Shown here in pieces: positions 48,496 to 59,460 of a stretch of 64,000 bases of DNA. A program made the translations under genes and the position numbers. Below the pieces are notes generated by a model that saw only the letters and a list, made by a program, of their open reading frames with translations, was not told the DNA's origin and made no database searches. The first letter of the stretch is position 1. Each line of letters begins with the position of its first letter. The stretch comes from Trichosphaerium sp. ATCC 40318 (lineage: Eukaryota; Discosea; Flabellinia; Trichosidae): positions 1 to 64,000 of the forward strand of contig JALMLS010000500.1 of assembly GCA_038496445.1 (NCBI GenBank). The letters run 5' to 3'.

Positions 48496-49028
48496 AAAAG
48501 AAGAATTTTAAAGAATGAGTTGTCTAAATGCGTCGAAAGGTTAAGTTGAAATGTATAATGTAATGTAGCATATAAAGCAATCCTTAAATGATCTTTGTCC
48601 CTTTCTAAATATTTGATATATTAAACATATCTGGCGTGGAGAACTCAGAGTTGTGGTTTCCTGACATTTTGTGGCTGTACAAATCGAGTTTTACGGACGG
48701 TGCATAGTCAACCTAGAGGCGTAACAGCTAGAGGCAGCGCACTGTGAGGTTTATGTTCAAAATCCTTGTCAGCTGCTGGGTACTTTGATGATTTTCACTC
48801 CCTTTGTTTGAGAGGAGTGCCTTCTTTTGCTCTTTTGTAGCTTCTGCACTGATGCTTCAGGAACAGGTTCCTTAGCTTTATCCATCCATGTCGGCAACCA
48901 CCAAGGTCAATAGCATAGATACAGAAAGTGTTCGAAAGCAGAAGTTCAGTAACCACTAATATCAATCTTTATTATTGTATTTACAGAAAATTTTGTGCTA
49001 AAACATGAACGTGCATACCCGTCATACA
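48496..49028. other. intergenic stretch
   Basis: 3' flanks of the polymerase and the BTB gene. I looked for RNA genes and short frames and saw nothing convincing. Confidence 0.45.
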
Positions 49029-49547
49029 TTAGTACTTACGTTGTATTATGTAGCTAGGGGTTGAAACCTTAGGCTTGGGTTTAAATGAAGGTTCTATTGG
49101 AAGTAGCCCATAGTAATCCACTACAAGAGCGAGTTTGTTGTCTTTACAGCATGCTTCTCTTAAAGAAGAGATAGGAGGGGTTGTTGTCAGCGCACATGCT
49201 CGAAGATGGTCCAAAATAATGTCAAACCTTTTTGGATTTAAATCCAAAAAGAATCGGTTTTGTTTATCTCTTGCAAGGCTTTTATTCCATCTACCACTGA
49301 ACATTGCTGCTAGTAACGAACCCTCTACTTGACAAAGAGTACGTCTAGTAGTAGAAATGTTCGTCCCGCCAACATTAAGGTCTATAATATCATTTGGACT
49401 ACAACTCTTGTAGTCAGCCATTAATTCCTTTTCTCGTTTGAGTTGCTTTTTGTCTTGTTCTAATTTACATCTTTCCTTTGAAATATCTTGCTTATGCGCT
49501 TCTAATTGTTCATCTACAAACTTAAATACTTTATCTAAGCTCTGCAT
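49029..49547 (-). CDS. KCTD-type BTB/T1 domain protein
   Basis: A single-exon gene of 172 residues from ATG 49545-49547. The N-terminus is a coiled coil (SLDKVFKFVDEQLEAHKQDI, CKLEQDKKQLKREKELMADY). A T1-type BTB domain follows: DIIDLNVGGTNISTTRRTL, GSLLAAMFSGRWNKSLARD, RFFLDLNPKRFDIILDHLRA, LALVVDYYGLLP. DLNVGG and the F-D-x-I-L-x-x-L/Y-R pattern are diagnostic for KCTD/potassium-channel tetramerisation domains. Such proteins often act as substrate adaptors for cullin-3 ubiquitin ligases. Absence of introns is unlike most neighbours. Confidence 0.88.
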   Translation of the reverse strand: MQSLDKVFKFVDEQLEAHKQDISKERCKLEQDKKQLKREKELMADYKSCSPNDIIDLNVGGTNISTTRRTLCQVEGSLLAAMFSGRWNKSLARDKQNRFFLDLNPKRFDIILDHLRACALTTTPPISSLREACCKDNKLALVVDYYGLLPIEPSFKPKPKVSTPSYIIQRKY

Positions 49548-49850
49548 GCAGCTGTGCGGTGTTATTAGTAATTGTGCTTTAAATAGACTTGACTAAATTG
49601 GACCGTCGTCTGGCTCTTCATCGTGCTTAAAAGGGCTATGCTTGTAAGTCTTTGCACATCGCTAGTGTTCAACCTTCATTAACAAGAGCTTTTGTTACAG
49701 ATAACTGCATTCTTAATTACATTCTCGTGAAATCATAGTTCGAGTTAGCGATTAGTGCACAACCGAATAAATGTGATAGTCTAGCGTTGGTTATAATTAA
49801 TCTATATGTACAGATCCTGTGCATAGTTTATGATGGCGTTCATGCTCCAT
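49548..49850. other. intergenic stretch
   Basis: Between two minus-strand single-exon genes; no feature recognised. Confidence 0.4.
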
Positions 49851-50435
49851 TCACTTATTGTTTCTGTGTCCTCTAAGCTGTGGGCAACCATATAGTGTAT
49901 GAGAACTATAAGCTTCACAAAGTATACATGTTTCTTCCACAGGACAGTTAAGGGCAAACCGTATATCTGACTCTATGCTAACCAAAAATTCTCGAGCATC
50001 TCGGGTACTAGTGAATGTCACAGTATAAGTCATAGATCTTTGTCCTTTCAGTCTTCTTGTTCTAGAGTAGGTAAAGTGCAGAGTGTTACAGAAATGCAAT
50101 GGATATCGTGCTGCCTCTAAAATCAAGGTTGACATCTTCTCAGCTATCTGTTCTGAGCTTTTAAGCAAGGTTAACGACTGAGTATTCTCCACATCTTTAG
50201 GAGGCTTTGATATATCCATTTTAACACCTGTGAACCAGAAAGCATCACTAGCAACCCAGTTTCGGAGAAATACTTCAATTGTATCTATTTCACTATATAT
50301 ACTTGCAATATGATACCTCCAAGCTTTACTAACGTGTCTGAATACATGAAGGTTCAATACAGGCAAATAAGTAATAATTTTCCTTTGTATTTCTTGAGGC
50401 AGTATCTCTTCCACTACTGAGACACAAGTGTCCAT
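49851..50435 (-). CDS. F-box-like protein
   Basis: A single exon of 194 residues from ATG 50433-50435. EEILPQEIQRKIITYLPVLN and LHVFRHVSKAWRYHIASIYS form an F-box-like helix bundle (LPxEIxxKIxxYLP, then VSKAWR). The remainder has LILEAARYPLHFCNTLHFTY and ends with a Cys-rich part (CPVEETCILCEAYSSHTLYG, CPQLRGHRNNK), possibly a metal site. F-box proteins recruit substrates to SCF ubiquitin ligases via Skp1; the substrate is unknown. Like the preceding BTB gene it lacks introns. Confidence 0.72.
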   Translation of the reverse strand: MDTCVSVVEEILPQEIQRKIITYLPVLNLHVFRHVSKAWRYHIASIYSEIDTIEVFLRNWVASDAFWFTGVKMDISKPPKDVENTQSLTLLKSSEQIAEKMSTLILEAARYPLHFCNTLHFTYSRTRRLKGQRSMTYTVTFTSTRDAREFLVSIESDIRFALNCPVEETCILCEAYSSHTLYGCPQLRGHRNNK

Positions 50436-51269
50436 AATGTTCGAGTAACTTCGATGACGTTAACTATTACAATCACGTATAATTGCATTGACTGTTGTCA
50501 ACGATTATTTGATCACGTGACTTGGGGGTTTTTTAACACAAAAAGAAGGCCATTTTTTGAAACGAAAGTTCGTAAGACTTGGTTTGCACACAATAATGGT
50601 GCATTGGCCTACCGAAACGAACCATACGCTCGCAAATTGTGACTTTTTCACTGTTCTTCTATTCAAAAAGGTGCCATTGTACGATGTAGTAATAGGTGCG
50701 TAGAGTAATGCGTTCTCGAGCGTAAACTTGATCTAACAGATTTATAGCGCTACCAGTCGTTGTATTATTCTTCTGGCTTATCGTAAAGCTCCGAGGGCAC
50801 TTGATAGTACGTAGTATATCCATAATAATACAAACAAAAAACGATATTAGAGAATGAGCGTTAAAAACCAGTTAACGGACTGATGTTCATTTTAGGTGTT
50901 GTCTCTTACAAAAAACAAAGGCATGAAAGCAGCACTAATGTAAACAAAACTCAAAAACACGTGACTTGTAACTTATTCACGTTTTTAGATTTTTATGGGT
51001 TGTTGGTATCCTCAATGTTGGAAAGGCATTAGTATTAATAGTAGGGCGCACGCCTGGTACGTTATGATCGCATATAATTGTGATATACGTTACATTTATT
51101 GTTGCAACTGTCTTACATCCTTAAGGGAGAGCGACACAGTCGCCCTACTTCAAAATTGCGTGGGCTGTAACCCATAGCGCAGCAGTGAGTCTAGAAGTAT
51201 ACATTGATTTATTGGTAATTGTTCTCATGTACATTGTTGTCTTACCGGTAAACAAACAGTATCCTTACC
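50436..51269. other. intergenic stretch with only doubtful short frames
   Basis: A 60-residue open frame at 50995-51177 (MGCWYPQCWKGISINSRAHA) is Cys-rich but has no support beyond length. The rest looks non-coding, with the F-box gene's upstream region at the left end. Confidence 0.4.
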
Positions 51270-52109
51270 AAGAAATATTGTAGCTTTGGAGTAAAATGGA
51301 CAGGTCTTAAGATTAGGTTATACTCAACTGTATTGAAAATTATGGCCATTGCTGCGATAATAGCTGCCTGTCTTGATTGTTCAATCAAACTTTTCATCTT
51401 GTTCGAGGTAGGTGAAGAAGTAGACCAAATTAAAAGTGGCAGAGTCAGGTAAATGTTTGCCTTTTGTTGACTATCTTGCTCATATCTTTACGTATAGCAC
51501 TATATACTGGTTACTCAGAGAATCGATTGGTGTGATCCTATATATAGTCATGTTTTTGGTTGTTGCATTCAGCTTGAAAAGGTTCGCTCGAGTGTCTGTG
51601 TTTAACAATACTAATAGTTTTTGATGTTAAGTGAAAACTCGAACTTTGGGTTGCATGGTCTTCGTATGAGAGTTATGCCAGGTATCGTGCATTCATATGA
51701 TAAGTTATCCTAATATCTATTCAATAGTAAAATGGAATCATCTACTCGTGTTATCAGTGCTGTTAAGCCAGTACGCCTTGTCAACTTCAGGTACAAAAAA
51801 AAAAGATGTGTTTGCATTCTCATTTGATCTAGGTTGGGTTATGGTATTTTATTCTATTGATGCAGCGACATGGTAAGTATTTATGAAGTGATGTACTGCT
51901 ATGAAACTCTGATTTCTTTCTTTAGTGTTGTGGATTCCAGTAATCTTGTTTTTTTGTTCGTATTTCCACCAATGGTTTACATGACGTTAATGAGTAAATT
52001 TTTCCAAAAAGCAGAACATTGGCCATTGATGAAACAACAACACAAAGCAAAACGAGTTCAAGTGGGTACTAAGAGCGAACGTGCTCCTTTTTTGGATCCT
52101 GAGAACTGA
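51270..52109 (+). CDS. small multi-pass membrane protein(s), one or two genes
   Basis: Several short exons encode hydrophobic segments. The first part has FGVKWTGLKIRLYSTVLK and IMAIAAIIAACLDCSIKLFI, then YWLLRESIGVILYIVMFLVV. The second part has NFGLHGLRMR, followed across an intron by VKWNHLLVLSVLLSQYALS, WVMVFYSIDAAT, and VVDSSNLVFLFVFPPMVYMT, ending SERAPFLDPEN at TGA 52107-52109. Between the two parts TTTTTGATG would be both a stop and a start, so they may be two genes or one gene with an intron I misplaced. Family not recognised. The FGVxxxGLKxR and FGLHGLRMR motifs recur in the next gene. Confidence 0.5.
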
Positions 52110-52375
52110 AGTATCCATGTAAAAAAAAATTTGAAACCAAAACATTTGTAAACTTCGATATACTTTATTCCAAACATTGAGATAGCCCTAAAATAAGCAA
52201 TGTTACTGCAACTTGTAATGAAGATTGTTCTCGCAATAAACCAGTACAGTTTTCACATATTCATGGAATAATGCTCGTAGAAAAATACGAGTAAGTTTCA
52301 TAACCCCAAAAAAACATGGTGTGGCGAAGTAAGCATTAAGCACTTACTCTGGTTTAAGTAACAGCTTGTCAAAGG

Positions 52376-53252
52376 ATGACTACAACTAACGACTACGCAA
52401 CCGTTACGCAAATTACATTTGAATCAACCGCTCCTGAATCATCTCTTATTTCACGTCATAACGCCAATCGTAATGTAGGAGATGACGTAGAAGATAACAA
52501 TGAAGTCGCTCTCGTTACTCCAGGTTCAATACGAAACGTTTAACCCAAGTTTATTCATTTAACAAGCTGTCCAACATGTTTTTTTGACTCCCTTGCGCAG
52601 ATACTGATAAAGAACACGTGATAATTCCGGAAATGACTATTTCGCCACCTACGGTTCTCTTTTATACCCTAAAACATAGTACATCATCTAATTGATAAGG
52701 CTGTTGCACGTAGGACAAGTATTGGTGTAAATGGAATTAGAATGAGAAATACACGTGTTGTTTTGCTTCTCATTGGTGTCACGAACTTAGTAAGTACAGA
52801 AATACCTTTCAAATGACGATGTTAGGCTGTGGCGCTTGTATCTGCATTTTTCGATAGGCTATGGATGCTATCTGGTGTTGTAGTTCTTCCACTTGCGCTA
52901 TTGGCAATCTGGCGCAAGAACACATTATTTTGCTTGCTGGTACCCGGTTTGTGGAGTGTGGATTGTGATTCTAACCCTAAGTATTAGCTGGCTTGTGGTA
53001 TATTAATAGACATTGTTGTACAAGTTATTTTTGCAATGAGGAATGACGGGCGGGTACTTGTGTTTACAGTTGATGCACTTCTTGCATTACTTAAGGTAAT
53101 TTCAATTTCAACCGTCTATCCAGTTTACTGACAGCTTTAAGCTACTTTCTTTGTACTACACATATCGCTTTTGGAAGGTAGTACAAGTACGCAATAAATA
53201 TAAAAAGCGTGAGAACTCGTTGCGTGAAATGGACGATGATATGTACTTGTAG
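52376..53252 (+). CDS. multi-pass membrane protein related to its upstream neighbour
   Basis: ATG 52376-52378 opens a polar N-terminus (MTTTNDYATVTQITFESTAP, VGDDVEDNNEVALVTP), then DTDKEHVIIPEMTISPPT. After another intron come RRTSIGVNGIRMRNTRVVLL and the hydrophobic LLIGVTNLAVALVSAFF, then LSGVVVLPLALLAIWRKN, probably two further segments, and LLSLYYTYRFWKVVQVRNKY. The charged tail ends REMDDDMYL at TAG 53250-53252. IGVNGIRMR corresponds to FGLHGLRMR upstream, at the same place just before the first membrane helix. Four membrane segments are likely. No known family recognised. Confidence 0.6.
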
Positions 53253-53343
53253 CAAAATATTTGGACACTGTCCAAAATCAGTGCTGAAAATAAAATGATT
53301 GATAAAACACTTAAACTAAATGATGATTTAACCAAGCAACAAC

Positions 53344-53793
53344 ATGAATAAGAACTCTACGAACAACTTTGACGCTTTTCTAGAAAGTACAATTATAACA
53401 GGCGATGATATGAGGGCTACATTACTCAAACACTCTGAAAGCAGCATGATAGAATTGTACAAAACAGCAACTAAAAAGCAGTGGGCTAACCTCCAGGCTA
53501 TGCTTAATCGTAGTAGTTCAGTTGATAATGAACTGGCAAAGTCGTTGGTGCTCATAAATCTATTGCAGCTATTACGCGACATGGAGTAGGTAAACAAGTC
53601 GCAAAATATGGTTTATATCTAGACGTATTCAATCAATCACTAATTTCTTAGCGACTTTCCTGGACGTCAAAATTTTATCCTACGTATGCGAGGGCAACTA
53701 AAAGTACACAGGAAACTATTTGTAGGAGAAATGGAAACCAAGAATGCATTCAATAGGTCAGAGAAAAAAACTAGTACAAGTTTTATACTGTAG
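53344..53793 (+). CDS. small two-exon protein, unknown
   Basis: Exon 1 from ATG 53344-53346 (MNKNSTNNFDAFLESTIITG) is helical and polar: MRATLLKHSESSMIELYKTA, NELAKSLVLINLLQLLRDM. The intron GTAGGT..TTAG (about 53588-53651) joins DM to DDFPGRQNFILRMRGQLKV, followed by HRKLFVGEMETKNAFNRSEK and the end TSTSFIL at TAG 53791-53793. Phase agrees. About 128 residues. No family recognised; the helical N-terminus suggests a small complex subunit, which is a guess. Confidence 0.5.
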
Positions 53794-53810
53794 CTCTCAA
53801 TCTTCCATTT

Positions 53811-54122
53811 ATGGATCGTAAAAAGAGAAAAAAATCGGATACACAAGTTAACAGGCAAACAAAACGCAGACGATTGATAAAGGAAGATAAGGAAGTTAAC
53901 GACGAATGTTTAAATAACTCTGAAGAGAATGTCATTAATAGTGATGAAGAAAATGACGAAGAGGAAGACAAGAAAGTTGAAGCAAATGACGAAGAGGAAG
54001 ACGAGAAAGTTGAAGCTAATGAACAGTGTTTAAATAACTCAAAAGTAGGTACGAGCACTACCTACTCAAAGAAGCAAGAAGAGCAATGGATGGGCAGAAG
54101 AAATGTCGAGAAGCATTTGTAG
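53811..54122 (+). CDS. short basic/acidic low-complexity protein, doubtful
   Basis: A 103-codon frame with a Lys/Arg-rich start (MDRKKRKKSDTQVNRQTKRR) resembling a nuclear localisation signal and an acidic middle containing a direct 33-bp duplication (NDEEEDKKVEA then NDEEEDEKVEA) flanked by two copies of CLNNS. It starts 18 bp after the preceding stop and its end overlaps a frame on the other strand. It may be coding or only simple sequence. Confidence 0.4.
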   Translation: MDRKKRKKSDTQVNRQTKRRRLIKEDKEVNDECLNNSEENVINSDEENDEEEDKKVEANDEEEDEKVEANEQCLNNSKVGTSTTYSKKQEEQWMGRRNVEKHL

Positions 54123-54328
54123 ATATCCATTTCTGAACAAAGTTTTATTTTTTGTGGATCGAGTTTGTTTTTGTATGAGATTGGTTTAGGATTTTCTTCA
54201 ATTTCAAACCCATGTTCTCCTTCTCCAAGCTTTTTGCTACTTTGAATGATGTTGTGGTGTATGTTTATGCATGTAACAAATAGCTGGGCAGATTGTCTAC
54301 AACGATTTCCTAACTTATCCAAATCCAA
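54062..54328 (-). CDS. possible terminal exon on the minus strand
   Basis: An 88-codon frame with protein-like composition (LDLDKLGNRCRQSAQLFVTC, INIHHNIIQSSKKLGEGEHG) ends at 54062. It has no ATG at its left boundary (first codon is TTG), so it would need an upstream exon that I could not find. It overlaps the low-complexity frame on the plus strand. Confidence 0.3.
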   Translation of the reverse strand: MDLDKLGNRCRQSAQLFVTCINIHHNIIQSSKKLGEGEHGFEIEENPKPISYKNKLDPQKIKLCSEMDIYKCFSTFLLPIHCSSCFFE

Positions 54329-54738
54329 ATTGCTTCAAGGTGTACTCTCACTGTGGATGTAAGGCATCTTCTCTACAAGCTACAGTAGCATAATTTGAAC
54401 ACTATCAGCATGCCCCACAATCTTTTTGAAAAAAAAGGGTTAATTAAACCATCACACGTGATTTGTTTTGTACCAGGAACTCGGGTGGGATACTATTAAG
54501 TAATTTTATTGGCTTATTTAAGAATATAGTCTTCTTGCACCTAGAACGTGATAGCTCAATAACTTCTACAATACAACATCAGAAACTCAGCTATAATATT
54601 CTTTTATAACGTACTATCTTGGCCTATATATACATGCGCCAATAAAATCTTTGAAGCTGAGAACAAGTACAACGTGTGACCAAAATGCTCTTGTGATTTT
54701 TCTATGTGAAAGAAATAAACACAGTGAGAAAATTAGTT
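54329..54738. other. intergenic stretch
   Basis: AT-rich, no gene recognised; it may contain an upstream exon of the preceding minus-strand frame. Confidence 0.35.
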
Positions 54739-55993
54739 TCAAATACCGTCACGTGGTGCTATAGCAAGGTATTGGTTATCTGAGGGCAACATTTCTTCAT
54801 TATCTACAAGAAGAGACCACAAACCAATCTGTGTATGAACCGTAAACAAGTGAAAAAAGTGTAAAAAACAAAAACAAATTTATAGCCACCAGCTTTTAAC
54901 TTACTTCAAAAGGTAATATGATAGGTGCTATTGCTGTCAACGCCAGCGTTTGTCTTATTTGTAATAAGAAAAGATGATGCGTTTCATCCTTTGTCACGTG
55001 TTAGTATGATCTAATACTCGTGTGGCGTACTTCACAAACAACAAGTGATTTTGACAGGAGTTCCAACTTTATAAATGAACCTTTGCCTGCACGGAGAAGC
55101 AAACCACCTGGTATCACAGATTTTACATCACTTTATAATGTGAGTGAACATGTGGCGTACAGAGATTGAACGTACGGCAAACGAGGCTTTTCTCTGGTAT
55201 CAGTTGCACGTGTTCCAAAAATAATTTCTTCCTCATCGTAGCTCTCTGTTAAGGGCATACTATCATTCCCATGTAACAACAGAACACGTATACCTTCATC
55301 GTTGCCGATAATTAAGTGCGTTTTTGTAAGCAGAGATGTAGTTGGAACCTTGTAAAAACAATAAGAAAGCAAAGACCAAAACTCCTATTCAAACCTTCGC
55401 CAACTTGAAGATTCTGAACCACTTGATTAGAATTTCGTTCTTTTGAGGCTCTTTCGTTACTTTACCTATGTGCATTACTGGTGGGTCATGCGTGGTGACT
55501 CCCAAAATATTGTCTAAGATTGGTAAGTGTCATTCGCGTTTTGAAATGTGTTAACCATGTGAGAATACGTTACAGCCAGTGGCCATTGTCAACGTTAGAG
55601 TGTTTTTCGTTTTGCTGTTTGTTTGAGGTAAAACGTCTTGTGATTGGCTAATACCAAGTTGTATAACGTGAGCATCTAGGCTGTACGCTTCTAGTCCTTC
55701 TGAAACGCTACATACGGCTATTGTATCTTTTCCAGCTACCAACCAGCAAATTGAGCTGCAGTTAGATACCAACAGCTATGTTTAGTTAAATACGCGGTTT
55801 GAACCATCAAGGCTAACTTTTGGCTTATTTTCTTCTGTGTGTTGTACTATGGCGTCACCTGCTCAAATTAACTTCCAGCGCATGGTTGGTGCATCTGCGT
55901 ACCTTTTTCAGAGACAAACGCAACACATTTCGTTAGATTGTCTACATGAATTCTACTGTTGTTTGGTAGGTCAACAGACTCTACTACGGACAT
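54739..55993 (-). CDS. multi-exon protein, possible beta-propeller, unknown
   Basis: From ATG 55991-55993: MSVVESVDLPNNSRIHVDNL, then TKCVAFVSEK, DAIVQHTEENKPKVSLDGSN, ICWLVAGKDTIAVCSVSEGL, EAYSLDAHVIQLGISQSQDV, DNILGVTTHDPPVMHIGKVT, THLIIGNDEGIRVLLLHGND, SVIPGGLLLRAGKGSFIKLE, and the end LPSDNQYLAIAPRDGI at TGA 54739-54741. Short beta-strand-like stretches (WLVAGKDTIAVCSV, HLIIGNDEGIRVLLL, LLLRAGKGSFIKLEL) spaced regularly suggest a WD40-like propeller, but I cannot assign a family. Start codons of this gene and of the MoaC gene lie 21 bp apart on opposite strands, so their 5' regions must overlap. Confidence 0.55.
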
Positions 55994-56014
55994 TATGACG
56001 ATTTTAACACCAAA

Positions 56015-56847
56015 ATGACATCTGTAGCAATTAATAAAAGTCAACAGTCATCTCCCAGTACGATGCTGCGCCTAACAAGGCGCCCACTGTGGCTAGCGAA
56101 GACTATGACAGCGTTAACTACACCAAAACGTTTTGTACGTGTTTTTGCTGACTGTAGACTTACAAGTGTTAAAAGAACCTCACACATGTTGATTCCACTG
56201 GCACACCAACAATGGTAGATGTTTCAACAAAATCAGTCACGAAACGCACAGCAACCGCGAGATCATCAGTTTTACTGCCCAGTACGCCATTTAATGGCTA
56301 AAACACCTTACAAATACAGAGGAAATTTCTGACAATATCAAGCTGGAAAAAGGTGATGTTTATGCAAAGAAAGGTACATAGCCACATCAACATAGTTAAT
56401 ACAAAGTGGTGAATCACGTGCTTACACTTCAAAAACAAGGTCCCGTGTTTGCAACAGCTATAGTAGCAGGAACCATGGCAGCAAAGAAAACATCTGACAT
56501 AATCCCCTTTTGTCATCCCGTGGGTGTAGAAAGTTGTAAGATAAACATCAACATGAGTAATGATGCAGTACGTTATGCAAAACCTCCCAATATTGACATA
56601 CACTAGCAAAAGGTATTAATCGAAAGTACAGTAACCTGTACCCACAAGACTGGTGTTGAGATGGAGGTACATACCAAATCATTTTCTGATTCTTCAGCAT
56701 TAACTTTTTTAGGCACTTACAAGTGCCTCTGTTGCTGCCTTGACGGTGTATGACATGCTCAAGGCGCTCTCCCATAATATTAAGATAACTCAAACAGAGC
56801 TGATAGAAAAGACTGGGGGTAAATCCGACCTAAAAATAAAATCTTAG
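56015..56847 (+). CDS. cyclic pyranopterin monophosphate synthase (MoaC / MOCS1B type)
   Basis: Second step of molybdenum cofactor synthesis, turning the 3',8-cyclised GTP intermediate into cyclic pyranopterin monophosphate. An Arg-rich first exon ([18 protein letters not shown] region) may be a mitochondrial presequence. MoaC motifs: [98 protein letters not shown] and [13 protein letters not shown], ending [14 protein letters not shown] at TAG 56845-56847. No MoaA half is visible, so unlike animal MOCS1 it is encoded alone. The exon 2 acceptor (AAAAG before AACCTCACA) was chosen for frame. Confidence 0.9.
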
Positions 56848-57004
56848 GTAGTAAGAAACTTGTTTGAAAGTCGGTTGCTTGCCAAAATAATGAGTTTTCA
56901 TCAACACTTAAAACCTGAACTTGGCACATTCCTGAAATACAACACGCACTCGTAGCTACAGTAAGGTTTTAAATATAACGTTCGTAAATACTGTATAAGT
57001 CTCC

Positions 57005-59140
57005 ATGTTGGCTAGAACATGCTGCCGCCGATATCAAACGCGTCACTACGCACAGACAAGACAGCGTAGGGCGATAGCCTGTCAAAAGTGGTTTCACACA
57101 ACACCAAAGGCTAAAAATGCCAGTAGAGACGTGTTTAGTTCGTTGATAGCTCAGGCAAAGCAAAGAGTACCAAATGTACCTAGTGAGCATGAGTCTACAG
57201 GTCCCAAGGAAATACCGCTAGAGAAGCACGTCTTTCCAACAGGGAAGGATGTAAAGTACGTGATTTTAGTAAATTGCTTTATGTAACTGTCAAACAATTA
57301 AACTTAGGCGTTAATTCGCTAACCAGATTAGTTTGGCGTCGATGGAGTGGATTGGATTTGATTATGGTACAATTCTCACAACTCTGACCATAATATCCTC
57401 TAACATCGCTATATTGTAGACTTTACGCTTGCTCCTTACAAACCCAACATTCAAAATCTAATTTATGACATGGCTCTCGAATATTTAATCACAAAACTTC
57501 GCTATCCTGAAGAACTGCGCGAACGTGGATACGAGCCTAATTTTGCAATTCGTGGGTTGCACTATGATTCAAACAAAGGCATGTCAAAAAGAGCAAAAAA
57601 AAAACAACAAAAAAGCCCAAGCGCATTTTCCTCAGCTTGTCTAATCTCGTTTTACAGGTAATCTAGTAAAAATAGATTACCTACATAATATTCAGCCTGG
57701 TGCAGTGTTCCGTGGACGTCACAGGCTGTCAGGTGATGAAATATTGGATCAGTATGGTGGCTTACATGTACTGTCTATTTCTCAACGAACATTCGCTGAT
57801 TTCTTTTTTGTAGCTTTCAAACAAATACATGGACCTCAATATGAAGCCTATGCTCGATGAGTTTGCCAAACCAGAATCATGTACGTATTTTTTAACCAAA
57901 AATTATTGCCTGACCTAAGTTAGGTCTCATTGCGAATGTCATTGATTTCGTGTCAAAAGAAAATGTACCATTTAATTACAAATATCTTGTTGATGACGTA
58001 ACAAATGCTATTGAATATGTACATACATCGAACTTGATCCATGATCGTATTATGGCTGATATACCTACATACTTGGATGAGAACCAACCGCTACGAGAAT
58101 TACTCACTGGGTTGCAAGACAGAGGCGTAAAGGTAATTCGACATCTAAAGTTCCATCAAAGTTTATATTTCTTGTTTAGCTGTTCCTTCTTACAAATAGT
58201 CACTTTTCTTTTGTAAATGCTGGCATGACGTATATGCTTGATAAAAATTGGACAGAGTTGTTTGATGTTGTTATGTGTTCAGCAAGAAAACCTGCTTTTT
58301 TCAAGTACGCATTTGTACCAGTAGTTTTGTTGACATCCTTTTCTAGACACAATAGGCCGTTCCGTTTACTTGACTACAAAGGAAGATTACGATGGGAACC
58401 AGTAACACATTTTGAGAAAGGTAGAGTGTACTTGGAAGGTTCGATAAAGGTACAAGGAGCTTAAAATAGATGATAATGTTCGATTAACATGAAATAGCAA
58501 TGGCGTGAGATTACCAAAGCACCATACTCTAAAGTGTTATACATTGGAGACCACCTTTACGCAGATTTAAGAGAGCCTAGCAGGCAAACGTACGAAGATA
58601 AAGTCAACACTCAAAGTAGTAATATTAAATCACGTGACGCTATTTTAGTGGTTGGAAAACAGCAGCACTTGTACATGAACTTGAAGAGGAGATTTCAAAG
58701 CAAAACGCTCCAGAGTTTAAAGTCCGCTTGAAAGAGAAACTGACCCTTGAAAAATATTGTATGATACTTGCCGCAGATCACAAAGAAGACAGAATACTCA
58801 TAAAAGCTATGCGTAAAGAGATCTCAGACAGAGAACAAGGCAAGGTTTTTTTTGAAAAACCTAACGAAAAGTTTTTTATTTTTCTTGCTTGGACAACGCA
58901 CAACTAACCCATTTCTTAGAGCTCAAAGATATATTCAACCCTTACTTTGGTAGTGTTTTCAGAACACCCCAAGGTCCTACTCTTTTCGCGTATTATGTAC
59001 AGCGCTACGCCGATGTCTACACATCTAGCATCACCAATTTTGCCAATTACCCATTTGATTACGTCTATACTCCAGGACGTAACTACTTGCCACATGAAAC
59101 ACATCATTACAACCCAGATCTTAGCGCAATTTTAAACTGA
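57005..59140 (+). CDS. 5'-nucleotidase domain-containing protein (NT5DC family, HAD)
   Basis: From ATG 57005-57007 an Arg/Cys-rich presequence (MLARTCCRRYQTRHYAQTR) points to mitochondria. The HAD nucleophile motif is read across an intron: MEWIGFDYD joined to FTLAPYKPN. Then come YITKLRYPEEL-like (LEYLITKLRYPEELRERGYE), AIRGLHYDSNKG, GAVFRGRHRLSGDEIL, YLDENQPLRELLTGLQDRGV, SFVNAGMTYMLDKNWTELFD, VVMCSARKPAFF, KVLYIGDHLYADL (the GDH motif of this family) and TPQGPTLFAYYVQRYADVYT near the end, stop 59138-59140. The order and size match NT5DC2/3 proteins of animals and protists, related to purine nucleotidase NT5C2. True substrate unknown. Confidence 0.9.
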
Positions 59141-59460
59141 CTCACGAAAATAAGTACGAGAAGAAAATAATAAAAAAAATTTAAGGCACAAAGTACTATC
59201 GCGTTTATTTTCAGCATATTGTTTGATCACAATCTGGAACGCACGGGTAGAACCACTCCTCTCTCTGTCCGTCACTGGTACTACTAAATAAACGTATTTT
59301 TGGGCCACAGTTTGCCTAAATACATAATAGGATTCTGATAGCATACTCCAATGCTAACAACAGCGTCTGGAACAATTATTGATTATTAACAGCAAAATAA
59401 ACGAAAAAACAACCACAAAAGGATATCAATTTGCCTCAGCGCACTACCACAGCTGTACAA
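59141..59460. other. intergenic stretch
   Basis: 3' flank of NT5DC and 5' flank of the CLU gene; A-rich before the CLU start. Nothing recognised. Confidence 0.4.

Noticed and set aside
50995-51177. Cys/Trp-rich 60-codon frame
   Set aside because: No splice partners, no recognisable motif; the stop density in this region is as expected by chance.
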